Source: DASSJT01 sp963715025
Lineage (GTDB): Bacteria > Actinomycetota > Actinomycetes > Actinomycetales > Dermatophilaceae
Reading direction: 5' to 3'
Assembly: GCA_963715025.1 (NCBI GenBank)
Contig: CAVQQQ010000003.1
Coordinates: 415,578-479,577, forward strand
Length of the DNA stretch: 64,000 nt
In this document: positions 36,324-44,963 of the stretch, piece by piece
How the letters are laid out: each line of letters begins with the position of its first letter
How positions within the stretch are numbered: the stretch's first letter is position 1
Program-made: the position numbers and the translations under genes
Notes under the pieces: generated by a model
Told to the model about the DNA's origin: nothing
Databases searched by the model: none
The model's input: the letters and a program-made list of their open reading frames with translations, nothing else

Positions 36324-36614
36324 TCAGAACGGTGGGGACAGTTTCAGCGACAGCGTCACCACGGTCAGCGCGGCGGCGAGCACCAGGAGGGTGACCACGT
36401 CGAACAAGCGCGAGCGCACGACGAGCCCGCCGATCCGCTCCTCGGGCAGGATGGCCCGAGCCACGGCCCCGACCACCAGCACACCGGCGAGGACGATGCC
36501 GGCCCGGCGCAAGTGGTCGAGGTAGGCGAGGAGCAGGCCCACCGCGAGGCCGGCGGCGATGGCCCACCACAGACCGAGGGTGGGAATGATGCGGGGGCGG
36601 CGCCCCGGCTTCAT
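36324..36614 (-). CDS. DUF3017 family membrane protein
   Basis: 96 residues with three hydrophobic segments (LGLWWAIAAGLAVGLLLAYL, GIVLAGVLVVGAVARAIL, VVTLLVLAAALTVVTLSL). DUF3017 is an actinobacterial family that sits directly after folD in many genomes, as here, with ATG 36614 eight bases after the folD stop. Its function is not known. The conserved neighbourhood suggests co-transcription with folD. Confidence 0.85.
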   Translation of the reverse strand: MKPGRRPRIIPTLGLWWAIAAGLAVGLLLAYLDHLRRAGIVLAGVLVVGAVARAILPEERIGGLVVRSRLFDVVTLLVLAAALTVVTLSLKLSPPF

Positions 36615-36621
36615 CGCGGGC

Positions 36622-37512
36622 TCAGACGGCAACGGAAGACGTACCCGCTGCGGCCTTGGCCTGGCGCTCGGCTGCCTCGACGATGTTGGTGAGCAGCATG
36701 GCGCGGGTCATGGGGCCGACGCCGCCGGGGTTGGGGCTCAAGAACCCGGCTACCTCGGCGACCGCAGGGTCGACGTCACCGGCGATCCGGGACTTGCCGT
36801 CTTCGCCGACCACGCGGCTCACGCCGACGTCAAGCACGGCGGCGTCCGGCTTGACCATCTGCGGTGTGATGATCCCGGGCACGCCGGCTGCGGCAACCAC
36901 GATGTCGGCTCGGCACACCTCCCCGGCGAGATCGCGGGTTCCGGTGTGGCACAGGGTCACGGTGGCGTTCTCGCTCTTGCGGGTGAGGATCAGCCCGAGC
37001 GGGCGCCCGACCGTGATCCCGCGCCCTACGACGGTGACGCGGGCGCCGGCGATCGGCACGGCATACCTCCGCAGCAGTTCGATGCACCCCATCGGAGTGC
37101 ACGGGAGCGGAGCCTGCCTGCCGAGCACCAGCCAGCCCAGGTTGGTGGGGTGAAGGCCGTCGACGTCCTTGTCCGGGTGGACGGCGGAGAGGATGGCGTT
37201 CTCGTCGAGGCCAGTCGGCTGCTGGACAAGGAAGCCGGTGCATGCCGGGTCGCTGTTCAGCTCCTGGACGACGCCCAGGACCTCCTCCAGCGTCGAGGAC
37301 GCGGGCAGGTCGCGGCGGATGCTGTGGATCCCGATCTCCGCGCAGTCGCGGTGCTTGGCATTGACGTACCAGCGGCTGCCCGGGTCGTCGCCGACTAGAA
37401 CAGTCCCCAGGCCGGGGGTGATGCCCTGCTCGGCGAGGGCGGCGACGCGGGCCTTCAGCTCCTCCTTGATGGTCGCGAGGATGGCCTTGCCGTCGAGAAC
37501 CGTCGCTGTCAC
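36622..37512 (-). CDS. folD: Bifunctional methylenetetrahydrofolate dehydrogenase/cyclohydrolase
   Basis: 296 residues. The catalytic Y-x3-K appears as SRWYVNAKHRDCAEIG (Tyr49, Lys53). FLVQQPTG and DENAILSAVHPDKDVDGLHP are the substrate-site signatures, and VTVVGRGITVGRPLGLIL and FLSPNPGGVGPMTRAMLL the NADP and C-terminal motifs. It interconverts methylene-, methenyl- and formyl-tetrahydrofolate for purine and one-carbon metabolism. GTG 37512 is the start. Confidence 0.97.
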   Translation of the reverse strand: MTATVLDGKAILATIKEELKARVAALAEQGITPGLGTVLVGDDPGSRWYVNAKHRDCAEIGIHSIRRDLPASSTLEEVLGVVQELNSDPACTGFLVQQPTGLDENAILSAVHPDKDVDGLHPTNLGWLVLGRQAPLPCTPMGCIELLRRYAVPIAGARVTVVGRGITVGRPLGLILTRKSENATVTLCHTGTRDLAGEVCRADIVVAAAGVPGIITPQMVKPDAAVLDVGVSRVVGEDGKSRIAGDVDPAVAEVAGFLSPNPGGVGPMTRAMLLTNIVEAAERQAKAAAGTSSVAV

Positions 37513-37536
37513 ACGCCAGATCCTCCCACGGCTCGA

Positions 37537-39030
37537 TCAGGCCTCAGGCACGGCTCCGGCAAGTGCCGCCAAGGCCGCCGTGAAGCACTCTTCGGGCGGG
37601 TTGACCAGCCCGGCGCCGACCTGCCCGGTGCCGGCCACGCGCCCGGCCATGCCCGTGTTGATCTGCGGCAGGATGCCGGTCCGCGCCACCGCCGCCACGT
37701 CGATGCCGGTCGGCGTCCCCCGGAATTCGAGGATGGGCACCTGGTATGCCGGGTGCTCGCCAACCGTGATCTCGTACATCGTCTGAGTCGCACGCAGCGC
37801 GAACGGAACATCGCCGCCGATGAACCTCACGATCGCGGGAGCGGCCGCCATCGCGAAGCCGCCGATACCGCCGGTCTCGGTGATGGCCGAGTCGCCGATG
37901 TCGGGATTGGCGTCCTCGGGTCCGTAACTGCCCAGGAACAGGCCCTCGGGCGTGTTCGCCGGACCGGTGAACCACGCGTCGCCCGTGCCAGACACCCGGA
38001 TCCCGAAGTCGGTTCCGTTGCGCGCCATCGTGGTGACCACGGTCGAGCCCGGGATCCCATGGGCGGCCATGGTCGCGAGCTTGCATGCCGGCATCCCGAG
38101 ATTGAGGAAGAAGTGCTCGTTCGCGCCCGAGAAGCGCACCGCCTCGGCGATGTCGGAGGCCGGCGCGTCGGCCGTGATCAGGGTGGGCAGCAGCTCGCGG
38201 AGCAGCATGAGCGAGCCGGCGCGGTTGCGGTTGTGCCCCTCGTCGCCCATCTGCAGCATCTGGGCGATGACGGCCTTGATGTCGATCGGCCCCCGCACGC
38301 GGACCGCCTGCTGGAGCAGCGGCCCCAGCACGGTGTTCATCCAGTGCAGGCGGTCGATGACCTCGGGGCCGTAGGCGCCGTAGCGCAGCACCTTGCCGAG
38401 CCCCTCGTTGAGCGAGCACCACGAGGTGCCGTCGTGCACCTCGTCGCGCAGCTCGTAGACCCACATCGACGACGACACCACGCCCGCCATCGGGCCGACG
38501 GCATTGCGGTGGTGGCAGGGCTCGAAGATGACGCCCTCCCCCTTGGCAAGTCTTGCCTGCGCCTCCTCGGGCGTGTCGGCCAGCCCTTCCAGGAGCATCG
38601 CGCCGATCAGCGCGCCACGCATCGGGCCCGAGGCCCGCTCCCACTCCAGCGGAGGACCGGCGTGCAGGAACGTCCCCGTCTCCAGCCCCAACGCCTCGCG
38701 GGCGGGGCGCACGTCGACCAGGTCGGCACCGGCCGCGGTCATGCGGGCGAACGCCTGGGCGTTGGCCGCCTCGCGGCGCCGGTCGGCGAGCACCGTGACC
38801 AGGTGGCGCTCGGTGCCGGGCAGCGGCGGGTGCCAGTCCGCCTCCGTCACGGCCACCGCCTGCGCCCGAAGCGCGTCGGCGAACATGGCCGCACCGGCCG
38901 TGGCAAGGACCGGGTCTGCCTGCAGCAACCCACGCAGCGGTTTGCCGGCGGCCCCGGTGCGCGCGCCCGTCGCCTCCGCCTGGACCCTCGGCCCTGCCCC
39001 GGCCCGACTGCTGTGGGCGCTCTCGGTCAT
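37537..39030 (-). CDS. allG: DUF1116 protein, AllG subunit of oxalurate/oxamate carbamoyltransferase
   Basis: 497 residues. The C-terminal two thirds follow DUF1116: FEPCHHRNAVGPMAGVVSSS, MGDEGHNRNRAGSLMLLREL, FFLNLGMPACKLATMAAHGI, TTMARNGTDFGIRVSGTGDA and GGIGGFAMAAAPAIVRFIGG. In E. coli the YlbE/FdrA/YlbF trio has been renamed AllG/AllF/AllH and shown to form the transcarbamylase of allantoin breakdown, which turns oxalurate plus phosphate into oxamate and carbamoyl phosphate. All three subunits are here. The ATG overlaps the allF stop (ATGA). The first 40 residues (to about PLRGLLQADP) are an unconserved lead. Confidence 0.88.
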   Translation of the reverse strand: MTESAHSSRAGAGPRVQAEATGARTGAAGKPLRGLLQADPVLATAGAAMFADALRAQAVAVTEADWHPPLPGTERHLVTVLADRRREAANAQAFARMTAAGADLVDVRPAREALGLETGTFLHAGPPLEWERASGPMRGALIGAMLLEGLADTPEEAQARLAKGEGVIFEPCHHRNAVGPMAGVVSSSMWVYELRDEVHDGTSWCSLNEGLGKVLRYGAYGPEVIDRLHWMNTVLGPLLQQAVRVRGPIDIKAVIAQMLQMGDEGHNRNRAGSLMLLRELLPTLITADAPASDIAEAVRFSGANEHFFLNLGMPACKLATMAAHGIPGSTVVTTMARNGTDFGIRVSGTGDAWFTGPANTPEGLFLGSYGPEDANPDIGDSAITETGGIGGFAMAAAPAIVRFIGGDVPFALRATQTMYEITVGEHPAYQVPILEFRGTPTGIDVAAVARTGILPQINTGMAGRVAGTGQVGAGLVNPPEECFTAALAALAGAVPEA

Positions 39031-40595
39031 GACCACCCCTCCTCGCCCGCCAGCAGGGCAACCGCGTGGCGGGTCGCCTGGGCGTTGGACAGGAACACTG
39101 CGGCGCCAGCGGCTCGCAGCGTCTCGGCGCAGCGGGTGAGCCCCTGCGGGTCCGCCTCGACGCCGGTGAGGGACACGACGACCGGCAGGTCGGCGCCACG
39201 GCCTCGGGCGGCGGCCTTGGCGCCGGTGATCGCCTCGGCCAGCTCGCCCGCGGGATCGGGATGCGACCCGTAGCCGAGCACGAGGTCCAGCAGCAGGACT
39301 CCGCACCCGGGGTCGCGGGACTCCGCGCAGATGCGCTCGAGCCGCAGGCTGGGGTCGATCATCGGGTGCGGCCGGCCCTGGGTCATGCCGTCGTCGCCGA
39401 AGTCGATGACGGTGTGCCCGTCCGAGGCCAGGTCGGGACCCAGAGCGAGCTCGGGCGAGAGCGGGGTGTTGGAGCGGATCTGCCCGAGCGTCTTGCCGGC
39501 GATGAGCATGGCCTCGTCCGCGAGCGTCCCGCCGCAGAACAGCCCGCGAAGCCACCCCCCTCTGTCGTCAGTGTTCGGAGGATGCCCGGGGCCGTGACTG
39601 CTGCGATCCTCCGAAGACTCGGCAATCGATGCCCGGGCCGGCTCGCCGGGCGGCCCCCAGGCCGGCCACTCGGGGACGGGATGCCCCTCCGCCTCGAGTG
39701 CGGCCTCCACAGCCGCGGTGAGGTCTGGCTGGCCGGCTCCGAGCGTCGCCCAGTGGACCCGTAGACCCAGCCCACCGGCATACGCCTTGAGGGAGGCAAG
39801 AACCTCCGGCGCAGGCGGCTTCGAGACCACGACGACCCACTCGGTGGCAGGGTCGGCGGCGAAAGCCGCCAAGGCCTGGCGCGCCGAGCGTCCTCCGACA
39901 GCGGCCGAGAGGTCGCGCCCGCCGAGGCCGAGGCAGTGGCTCATGCCGACTCCGGCGGCGTCGAGGAGGCACATGACCTGCTGGGCTCCGGTCCCCGAGG
40001 CGGCCACGAGTCCGACCGATCCGGGTCGCACGGCGTTGGCGAAGCCGAGTGCGACGCCGCCGACGACCGCGGTGCCGCAGTCAGGGCCCATGACCAGGAC
40101 GTCGGCCGCCGTCGCGGCGTCCTTGAGCAGCACCTCGTCCTCGACCGGGACGTTGTCGCTGAACAGCATCACCGAGGCACCGCAGGCGATGGCGTCGAGG
40201 GCCTCGGCCGTGGCGTACCGCCCCGGCACCGAGACCATGGCCAGGGTGGCCGCGCCTCGACGGACCGCCCCGCCCAGCGTGTGCGGCGCCGGCGCCTGCC
40301 CGAAGCCGCCGCCGGCGCCCGAGGCAGCCTGGAGCCCGGTCAGGGCCGAATCGACGGCGCCGAGACCGGAGGTGATGCCCGCCTCGCTCGCGGCGCGGAT
40401 CGCGACGACCAGGTCGTTGGGGCCGGCATCCGGGACGGTGAAGCCCATGCCTGCGATGACATCGAGGTTGAGCTCGGTGGCCATCGCGACCTGGGCCGCC
40501 GTGACCCCTTCAGCCGCCGCGACAGCCCTGCTGACCTGCATCAGGCTGACCGAGTCGTAGTAGGAGCCGCTGCGGATCTCCACGTGGTCGGTCAT
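39027..40595 (-). CDS. allF: FdrA-family protein, AllF subunit of oxalurate/oxamate carbamoyltransferase
   Basis: 522 residues with two acyl-CoA-synthetase-like Rossmann halves. The N-terminal half has VEIRSGSYYDSVSLMQVSRA, VMGPDCGTAVVGGVALGFAN and GLVAASGTGAQQVMCLLDAA; the C-terminal half has GGWLRGLFCGGTLADEAMLI and VLLLDLVLGYGSHPDPAGEL. Between them, residues about 326-342 are an extra linker encoded by a 48-bp palindromic element (39571-39618) and absent from the FdrA pattern I know. The ATG overlaps the allH stop, and the stop overlaps the allG start. The order allH-allF-allG with ATGA couplings implies one complex. Confidence 0.9.
   Translation of the reverse strand: MTDHVEIRSGSYYDSVSLMQVSRAVAAAEGVTAAQVAMATELNLDVIAGMGFTVPDAGPNDLVVAIRAASEAGITSGLGAVDSALTGLQAASGAGGGFGQAPAPHTLGGAVRRGAATLAMVSVPGRYATAEALDAIACGASVMLFSDNVPVEDEVLLKDAATAADVLVMGPDCGTAVVGGVALGFANAVRPGSVGLVAASGTGAQQVMCLLDAAGVGMSHCLGLGGRDLSAAVGGRSARQALAAFAADPATEWVVVVSKPPAPEVLASLKAYAGGLGLRVHWATLGAGQPDLTAAVEAALEAEGHPVPEWPAWGPPGEPARASIAESSEDRSSHGPGHPPNTDDRGGWLRGLFCGGTLADEAMLIAGKTLGQIRSNTPLSPELALGPDLASDGHTVIDFGDDGMTQGRPHPMIDPSLRLERICAESRDPGCGVLLLDLVLGYGSHPDPAGELAEAITGAKAAARGRGADLPVVVSLTGVEADPQGLTRCAETLRAAGAAVFLSNAQATRHAVALLAGEEGWS
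39571..39618. repeat. 48-bp palindromic element, copy 1 (inside allF)
   Basis: Arms GTGTTCGGAGGAT (39571-39583) and ATCCTCCGAAGAC (39606-39618) pair over 12 of 13 positions around a 22-base spacer. The same 13-22-13 layout, with related arms and a shared CGGGGCC core in the spacer, recurs at 56405-56452. At 48 bases it adds 16 codons and keeps the allF frame, encoding the hydrophilic stretch ESSEDRSSHGPG. Confidence 0.65.
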
Positions 40596-41470
40596 CGGGA
40601 GGCTCCTGCCAGGACGGGGTCGTCGAGGGCGTCGAGGGCCCCGCAGAGCCCGGCGACCAGATCGGACCCCGAGGAGTGGCCGATCGCGAGGACCTCCGGC
40701 AGGGCGGTCTCAGCGCCCGGGAGGTCACCGCCCGCGAGAGCCGAGGCGAGGCGCACGACGCACGTGACGGCATACCCCTCCATGGCGGTTCGCAGCAGCG
40801 AGGCCGACAGGCTCGTGGTGCGGCCGACGTGTGCGGCGACAGCGGCCCGCACCGGGCCCAGCCGACCGCTGCCCGCCGCGCGGAGGGCGAGCAGGACACC
40901 GCAGAGCGCGTCGTCCCCAGAAGGGGTGAGCCCCGTGCCGAGCCCCACCATGCTTCGCGCCGACGCTGGGTCGCGCACCACGTCGGCGGCGCGGTCGCGC
41001 AGGGGGCTGGACGAGTCGAGTCTGACCGCCCGGCTGCTACCCGAGGCGGTCCGCACGCGGGCGGGTGACCAGGTGCGCACGGCGTCGACCCGCACCGCTC
41101 GCAGCTCGATTCGGCCCTCGCCGACTGTGGCGTGATCCCCGGGCTGCACCCTCCAGTGCAGCTGGTGCGACGGCAAACCCAGGCGTATGCCGGTCGGCAG
41201 CGCCAGCGCATCCACCGCCAGCAGCGGCAGCACCTCTGTCCGGACCTGAGCGCGCCGCGGGGTTGGCAGCGCATTCACCTCCGCGCGGGTGCGGCTCGCT
41301 CCGGCCGGCCCAGTGACGGGATCGAGGCCGAGGTAGACGACCGTGGGGAAGACGCCGATTACGCAGGCCCGGCGCGAGGGTCCGGTGACGATGTCGGTCA
41401 CCAGGGCAGAGACGGCCCCTGGCCAGCGGGTCGGGGCTCTGGCGCTCAGCACGTTGGCGACGGTATCCAC
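40592..41470 (-). CDS. allH: DUF2877 protein, AllH subunit of oxalurate/oxamate carbamoyltransferase
   Basis: 292 residues. The DUF2877 signature GLGTGLTPSGDDALCGVLLA lies at about 195-215, and IGHSSGSDLVAGLCGAL at about 265-282; both are typical of E. coli YlbF/AllH homologues. It is first in the minus-strand allHFG operon, with the stop coupled to allF (ATGA). GTG 41470 is only 17 bases from the divergent PucR gene start, so the promoters overlap coding sequence or one of the starts lies further in. Confidence 0.85.
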   Translation of the reverse strand: MDTVANVLSARAPTRWPGAVSALVTDIVTGPSRRACVIGVFPTVVYLGLDPVTGPAGASRTRAEVNALPTPRRAQVRTEVLPLLAVDALALPTGIRLGLPSHQLHWRVQPGDHATVGEGRIELRAVRVDAVRTWSPARVRTASGSSRAVRLDSSSPLRDRAADVVRDPASARSMVGLGTGLTPSGDDALCGVLLALRAAGSGRLGPVRAAVAAHVGRTTSLSASLLRTAMEGYAVTCVVRLASALAGGDLPGAETALPEVLAIGHSSGSDLVAGLCGALDALDDPVLAGASR

Positions 41471-41506
41471 CCCACTACAGTGCCTTCATGGTGAAAGTTG
41501 CCAACG
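41452..41506. promoter_or_regulatory. Inverted half-sites CGTTGGC/GCCAACG at the allH-pucR divide
   Basis: CGTTGGC (41452-41458) and GCCAACG (41500-41506) are exact inverted copies flanking the two divergent start codons. The same GTTGGCA/TGCCAAC half-sites form a tighter palindrome before the HyuA gene (54448-54466). A PucR operator is a reasonable guess; it is inference from position and recurrence. Confidence 0.4.
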
Positions 41507-43188
41507 ATGGCGTGCTCATCGACCGTGAGTTGACATCGGACCTGCGACGCCCGGTGGTCCCTCGGATCACCCTTCGTGACGTGCTGGCGCTGCCATCGGC
41601 GGTCGGCGCCCAAGTCGTCGGCAGCGCGGACCTCGACCGGAGCGTGACCCGCGCGACGGTGCTCGACAGTGTCGGCCTGCCGATCAGCGGCGTGCGCCAC
41701 CACGTGCTGGTGGTCCGGCGCGACGACTTCGCCACCGAGGGGCAGGAGGTGTGGGCGCCGCTGACAGTGATGGCGCAGGCGGGAGCGGCCGCCGTTGCCG
41801 TCGCCGACGCCGTGCCCGGCGACGCCCAGGCCTGGGCGGCGGACGCAGCCCGGCTCGCGATGCCGCTGCTCCTCCTGGCGGCCGACGCGTCGGGAGAGCG
41901 CCTCGCCAGCGAGGTGCTGGGGGTGATGCTCGACCACCACAGCGGGATCCTCGAGCGGGAGGACGAGGTGCATCGCACCCTCGTGCAGATCGTCCTGGCG
42001 GGCGGCTCGCTGCGCGACCTGTGCGAGCAGCTGGTGGGCTTCTACGACGGGGCAGCCATGGTGACCACGAGTGACGGGCGGGTCCTGGCGATCGGCGGCT
42101 CCGCGGAGGAACTGGCCCACGCACTGGCCCTCGACTGCTTCGACCGCACGGGGCGACTGATCACAGAGAGCGAGCCCACCGGCATACGGGCACCACAGGA
42201 CCCGCGGGGCAACCGGGCCATGGTCCGCATCGTGGCCGGGTCGCTCGACCATGGGCGGCTGGTGGCATTCTGCAGCCACCGACGCCTGACCGCCGACGAC
42301 GTGCACCTGCTGGAGCGGGCCGCGACCGTCGCCGCGCTGGCGATCACCAAGGAGCAGGCGGTCTCTGCGGTGGAGAGCAAGTATCGCGCCGAGTTCCTGC
42401 GCGACGCGCTGGCCGGGCGTGCCGGAGCGCCCGACGAGGCGATCGCACACGCGCAGTCGCTGGGCTGGGACATCGATCGGCGCATGGTCGTGGTCGTCGC
42501 CGAAACCGACGAGGACGACGACCACACCACGCGGCCGTCCGAGGAGGTCCGCTCGCTGCAGCAGCGGTTCGCCCGGGCGTGGACCCAGGCAGTCGCGGTG
42601 CGCGACCCGCGGACCCCGGTGATGGGGTTCAGCCAGGAGGTCGTGGCGCTGTTCCCGGTCCCCGAGGCGGCCGAGGTCGAGGCGATCATGCGCTCGGTGT
42701 CGGAGGTCGTGCGCGTGGTGCGGGGCGACGGCGGCGGGGGGCGGCGGACGTTCTCGACGGGTGTGTCCCGTCCGATCTCGTCGCTGGCTGACCTGCCGGT
42801 GGCGTACGACGAGGCCCTGAGCGCGGTGGGCGTCGGCCGGCAGATGCACGGCGACTCGGCGCTGACGCACTTCGACGGGCTGGGCATCTACCGGCTGCTC
42901 GCGCTCATCCCCGACAGCGCGGACCTGCGGCGGTTCGTGACCGAGTCGCTGGGCGAGCTGGCCACGGACGACTCACCGGAGTACGCCGACCTGCGCCGGA
43001 CCCTGGCGATACTGATCGACACCAACCTGAACGTCGCCGAGACCGCGCGCCGGCTGTTCTTCCACTACAACACGCTGCGCTACCGGATCGTGAAACTGGA
43101 GAAGATGCTCGGCCCGTTCACCACGGACCCGCAGCTGCGGCTGACTCTGGCGCTGGCGCTCAAGGTGCACCAGATGCGCGGCATCTGA
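41488..43188 (+). CDS. PucR-family transcriptional regulator
   Basis: 566 residues. The N-terminal PucR (purine catabolism regulator) domain covers about 25-150 (ITLRDVLALPSAVGAQVVGS). A middle GGDEF-like/CdaR region follows (GWDIDRRMVVVVAETDEDDD). The C-terminal helix-turn-helix of the PucR/CdaR type is DTNLNVAETARRLFFHYNTL with RYRIVKLEKMLG. Such proteins activate purine, ureide or similar nitrogen catabolism genes in response to a pathway metabolite. It is divergent from allHFG and lies upstream of the permease, hydroxylase and HyuAB genes. ATG 41488 lacks a clear ribosome site; GTG 41554, directly before the conserved part, is an alternative. Confidence 0.92.
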   Translation: MVKVANDGVLIDRELTSDLRRPVVPRITLRDVLALPSAVGAQVVGSADLDRSVTRATVLDSVGLPISGVRHHVLVVRRDDFATEGQEVWAPLTVMAQAGAAAVAVADAVPGDAQAWAADAARLAMPLLLLAADASGERLASEVLGVMLDHHSGILEREDEVHRTLVQIVLAGGSLRDLCEQLVGFYDGAAMVTTSDGRVLAIGGSAEELAHALALDCFDRTGRLITESEPTGIRAPQDPRGNRAMVRIVAGSLDHGRLVAFCSHRRLTADDVHLLERAATVAALAITKEQAVSAVESKYRAEFLRDALAGRAGAPDEAIAHAQSLGWDIDRRMVVVVAETDEDDDHTTRPSEEVRSLQQRFARAWTQAVAVRDPRTPVMGFSQEVVALFPVPEAAEVEAIMRSVSEVVRVVRGDGGGGRRTFSTGVSRPISSLADLPVAYDEALSAVGVGRQMHGDSALTHFDGLGIYRLLALIPDSADLRRFVTESLGELATDDSPEYADLRRTLAILIDTNLNVAETARRLFFHYNTLRYRIVKLEKMLGPFTTDPQLRLTLALALKVHQMRGI

Positions 43189-43245
43189 CGTCATTCACAG
43201 CCTGGGTGCAGGTTTCCCTCGGTCGGCGGGCGGGGATCATGAAAC

Positions 43246-44778
43246 ATGGCCGCATCCGAGCACGAGGAGACCGAGCGCAAGTACGACGTCGACGGGTCGA
43301 TCCCGCTCCCCCGGCTGGACACGCTCGACGGAGTGACGGCGGTCGCGCAGGCCGTCACGCAGGACCTCGAGGCGCAGTACTTCGACACCTCGAACCTCGA
43401 TCTCAGCCGCCACGGCGTGACGCTCCGGCGCCGCACTGGTGGCGAGGACGCAGGCTGGCACCTCAAACTTCCGGCACGCGGTGACACCAGGACCGAAGTA
43501 CGGCTCCCGCTCGGTCCCGGGCACGAGGAGGTGCCAGCGGGGCTCCTCGCGCCGGTTCGGGCCATCGTCCGGGACCGCTCGCTCAGACCGGTCGCGGGCG
43601 TGCGCACCCGTCGCCTGGCCTACGACCTCCTCGATGACGAGGGGCGCAGACTCGCTCAGGTCTGCGACGACACGGTGACAGCCGAGAGGCACGCTGTGGA
43701 GTCGGCCGTGCAGCACTGGCGGGAGTGGGAGGTCGAGCTCGCCGACGGCCCCGACACCCTGCTCGACGCCGTCGAGGAGGCCCTCCTGGACGCCGGCGCC
43801 GTGCGGGCCACCAGCCGGTCCAAGCTGGCTCGCACGCTGGGCGAGGCGGTGCCCGCGCCGCGTGACAAGCCCTCCCCGGAGCAGCTGGCCAGCGGCGCCG
43901 CCGCAGACGTCCTGCTCGCCCACCAGGCCGAGCACATCGCCCACCTCTGGGAGCAGGACGCCCGGGTGCGGGCCGACCAGCCCGGATCCATCCACAAGCT
44001 CCGCATCGCCGCCCGCCGGCTGCGCTCCGCCCTGACCACCTACCGACCGCTGCTCCTGGAGGAGTCCTCGGAGCCGCTGCGCGACGAGCTGCGCTGGCTG
44101 GGCCAGACCCTGGGCGCCGCCCGGGATGCCGAGGTGCTGCGCGAGCGCCTCGACGACCTCGTCGCCGCGCAGCCGGCCGAGCTCGTCATGGGTCCCGTGG
44201 CGGCCCGGATCGACCGCGAGCTCGCGTCCGCCTACCAGGCCGGCCGCGAGGAGACCCTTGCCGTGCTCGACGGCGAGCGCTACTTCCGCCTCCTCGACGC
44301 CCTCGACGCCATGTGCGAGTCGCCGCCGCTGGCGCCCGGAGCGGACCACCCGGCGTCCGAGGTCCTGCCGCGGCTGCTGGCCCGTGACACCAGGCGGCTG
44401 CGGCGGGCCGTGGCAGCCGCGAAGCACAGCGAATCTGCCGACCAGCGGGACCCGGCTCTGCACGAGGCGCGCAAGAAGGCCAAGCGGCTCCGCTACGCCG
44501 CCGATTCGACCGTGCCGGTCTTCGGTAACAGGGCGGAGGAGCTCAGCGCGGCCGCGAAACGGGTCCAGCAGGCGCTGGGACTGCACCAGGACGCCGTGGT
44601 CGCTCGGCGGAAACTGCGGGAGTTTGCCGTGCAGGCCTACCTCGACGGTGACAACGGCTTCACCTTCGGACGGATGCATGCCCTGGAGGAGAGGCGAGCC
44701 GAGGACGCCGAGCGGGCATTCCGGAAGGCGTGGAAGAAGGTCCCGCGCACGAAGGTGCGGCGGTGGATCACGGCATAG
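43246..44778 (+). CDS. CYTH-CHAD domain protein (triphosphate tunnel enzyme plus CHAD)
   Basis: 510 residues. The CYTH domain (about 5-190) begins with EETERKYDVDG, the E-x-E-x-K-like signature, and has Arg/Lys-rich strands (SRHGVTLRRRTGG, WHLKLPARGDTRTEVRLPL). The CHAD domain (about 215-500) is helical and rich in conserved His/Lys/Arg (SIHKLRIAARRLRSALTTYR, LHEARKKAKRLRYAAD). CYTH enzymes hydrolyse triphosphate compounds, and CHAD binds polyphosphate, so a role in polyphosphate or triphosphate turnover is likely. It appears unrelated to the neighbouring catabolic genes. Confidence 0.93.
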   Translation: MAASEHEETERKYDVDGSIPLPRLDTLDGVTAVAQAVTQDLEAQYFDTSNLDLSRHGVTLRRRTGGEDAGWHLKLPARGDTRTEVRLPLGPGHEEVPAGLLAPVRAIVRDRSLRPVAGVRTRRLAYDLLDDEGRRLAQVCDDTVTAERHAVESAVQHWREWEVELADGPDTLLDAVEEALLDAGAVRATSRSKLARTLGEAVPAPRDKPSPEQLASGAAADVLLAHQAEHIAHLWEQDARVRADQPGSIHKLRIAARRLRSALTTYRPLLLEESSEPLRDELRWLGQTLGAARDAEVLRERLDDLVAAQPAELVMGPVAARIDRELASAYQAGREETLAVLDGERYFRLLDALDAMCESPPLAPGADHPASEVLPRLLARDTRRLRRAVAAAKHSESADQRDPALHEARKKAKRLRYAADSTVPVFGNRAEELSAAAKRVQQALGLHQDAVVARRKLREFAVQAYLDGDNGFTFGRMHALEERRAEDAERAFRKAWKKVPRTKVRRWITA

Positions 44779-44902
44779 GCCGTCGGTCGCGGCGCTCGGG
44801 CCCATGGTGACCAAGGAGAAGCGGCGTGTCATAGCAACATTTGCCCAACGCGCCGCCCCGGTGTGCCGCTAGGTTGCGCCCTATCCCGCGAGGGTGTGAG
44901 CC

Positions 44903-44938
44903 ACGCCATATGGGATGGCGTGCGCGCAACGGCGCGCA
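44903..44938 (+). promoter_or_regulatory. Tandem hairpins in the leader of the NCS2 permease gene
   Basis: Hairpin 1: ACGCCAT (44903-44909) and ATGGCGT (44915-44921). Hairpin 2: TGCGCGC (44921-44927) and GCGCGCA (44932-44938). They abut 25 bases before the permease start, ahead of its AGAAGGAG ribosome site. They could be a transcription or translation control element for the permease. I recognise no known riboswitch class. Confidence 0.35.
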
Positions 44939-44963
44939 GTCGACCTGCGCAGAAGGAGTCGGC

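Noticed and set aside
43189..43245. Terminator after the PucR gene
   Set aside because: No stem of useful length in the 57-base gap.
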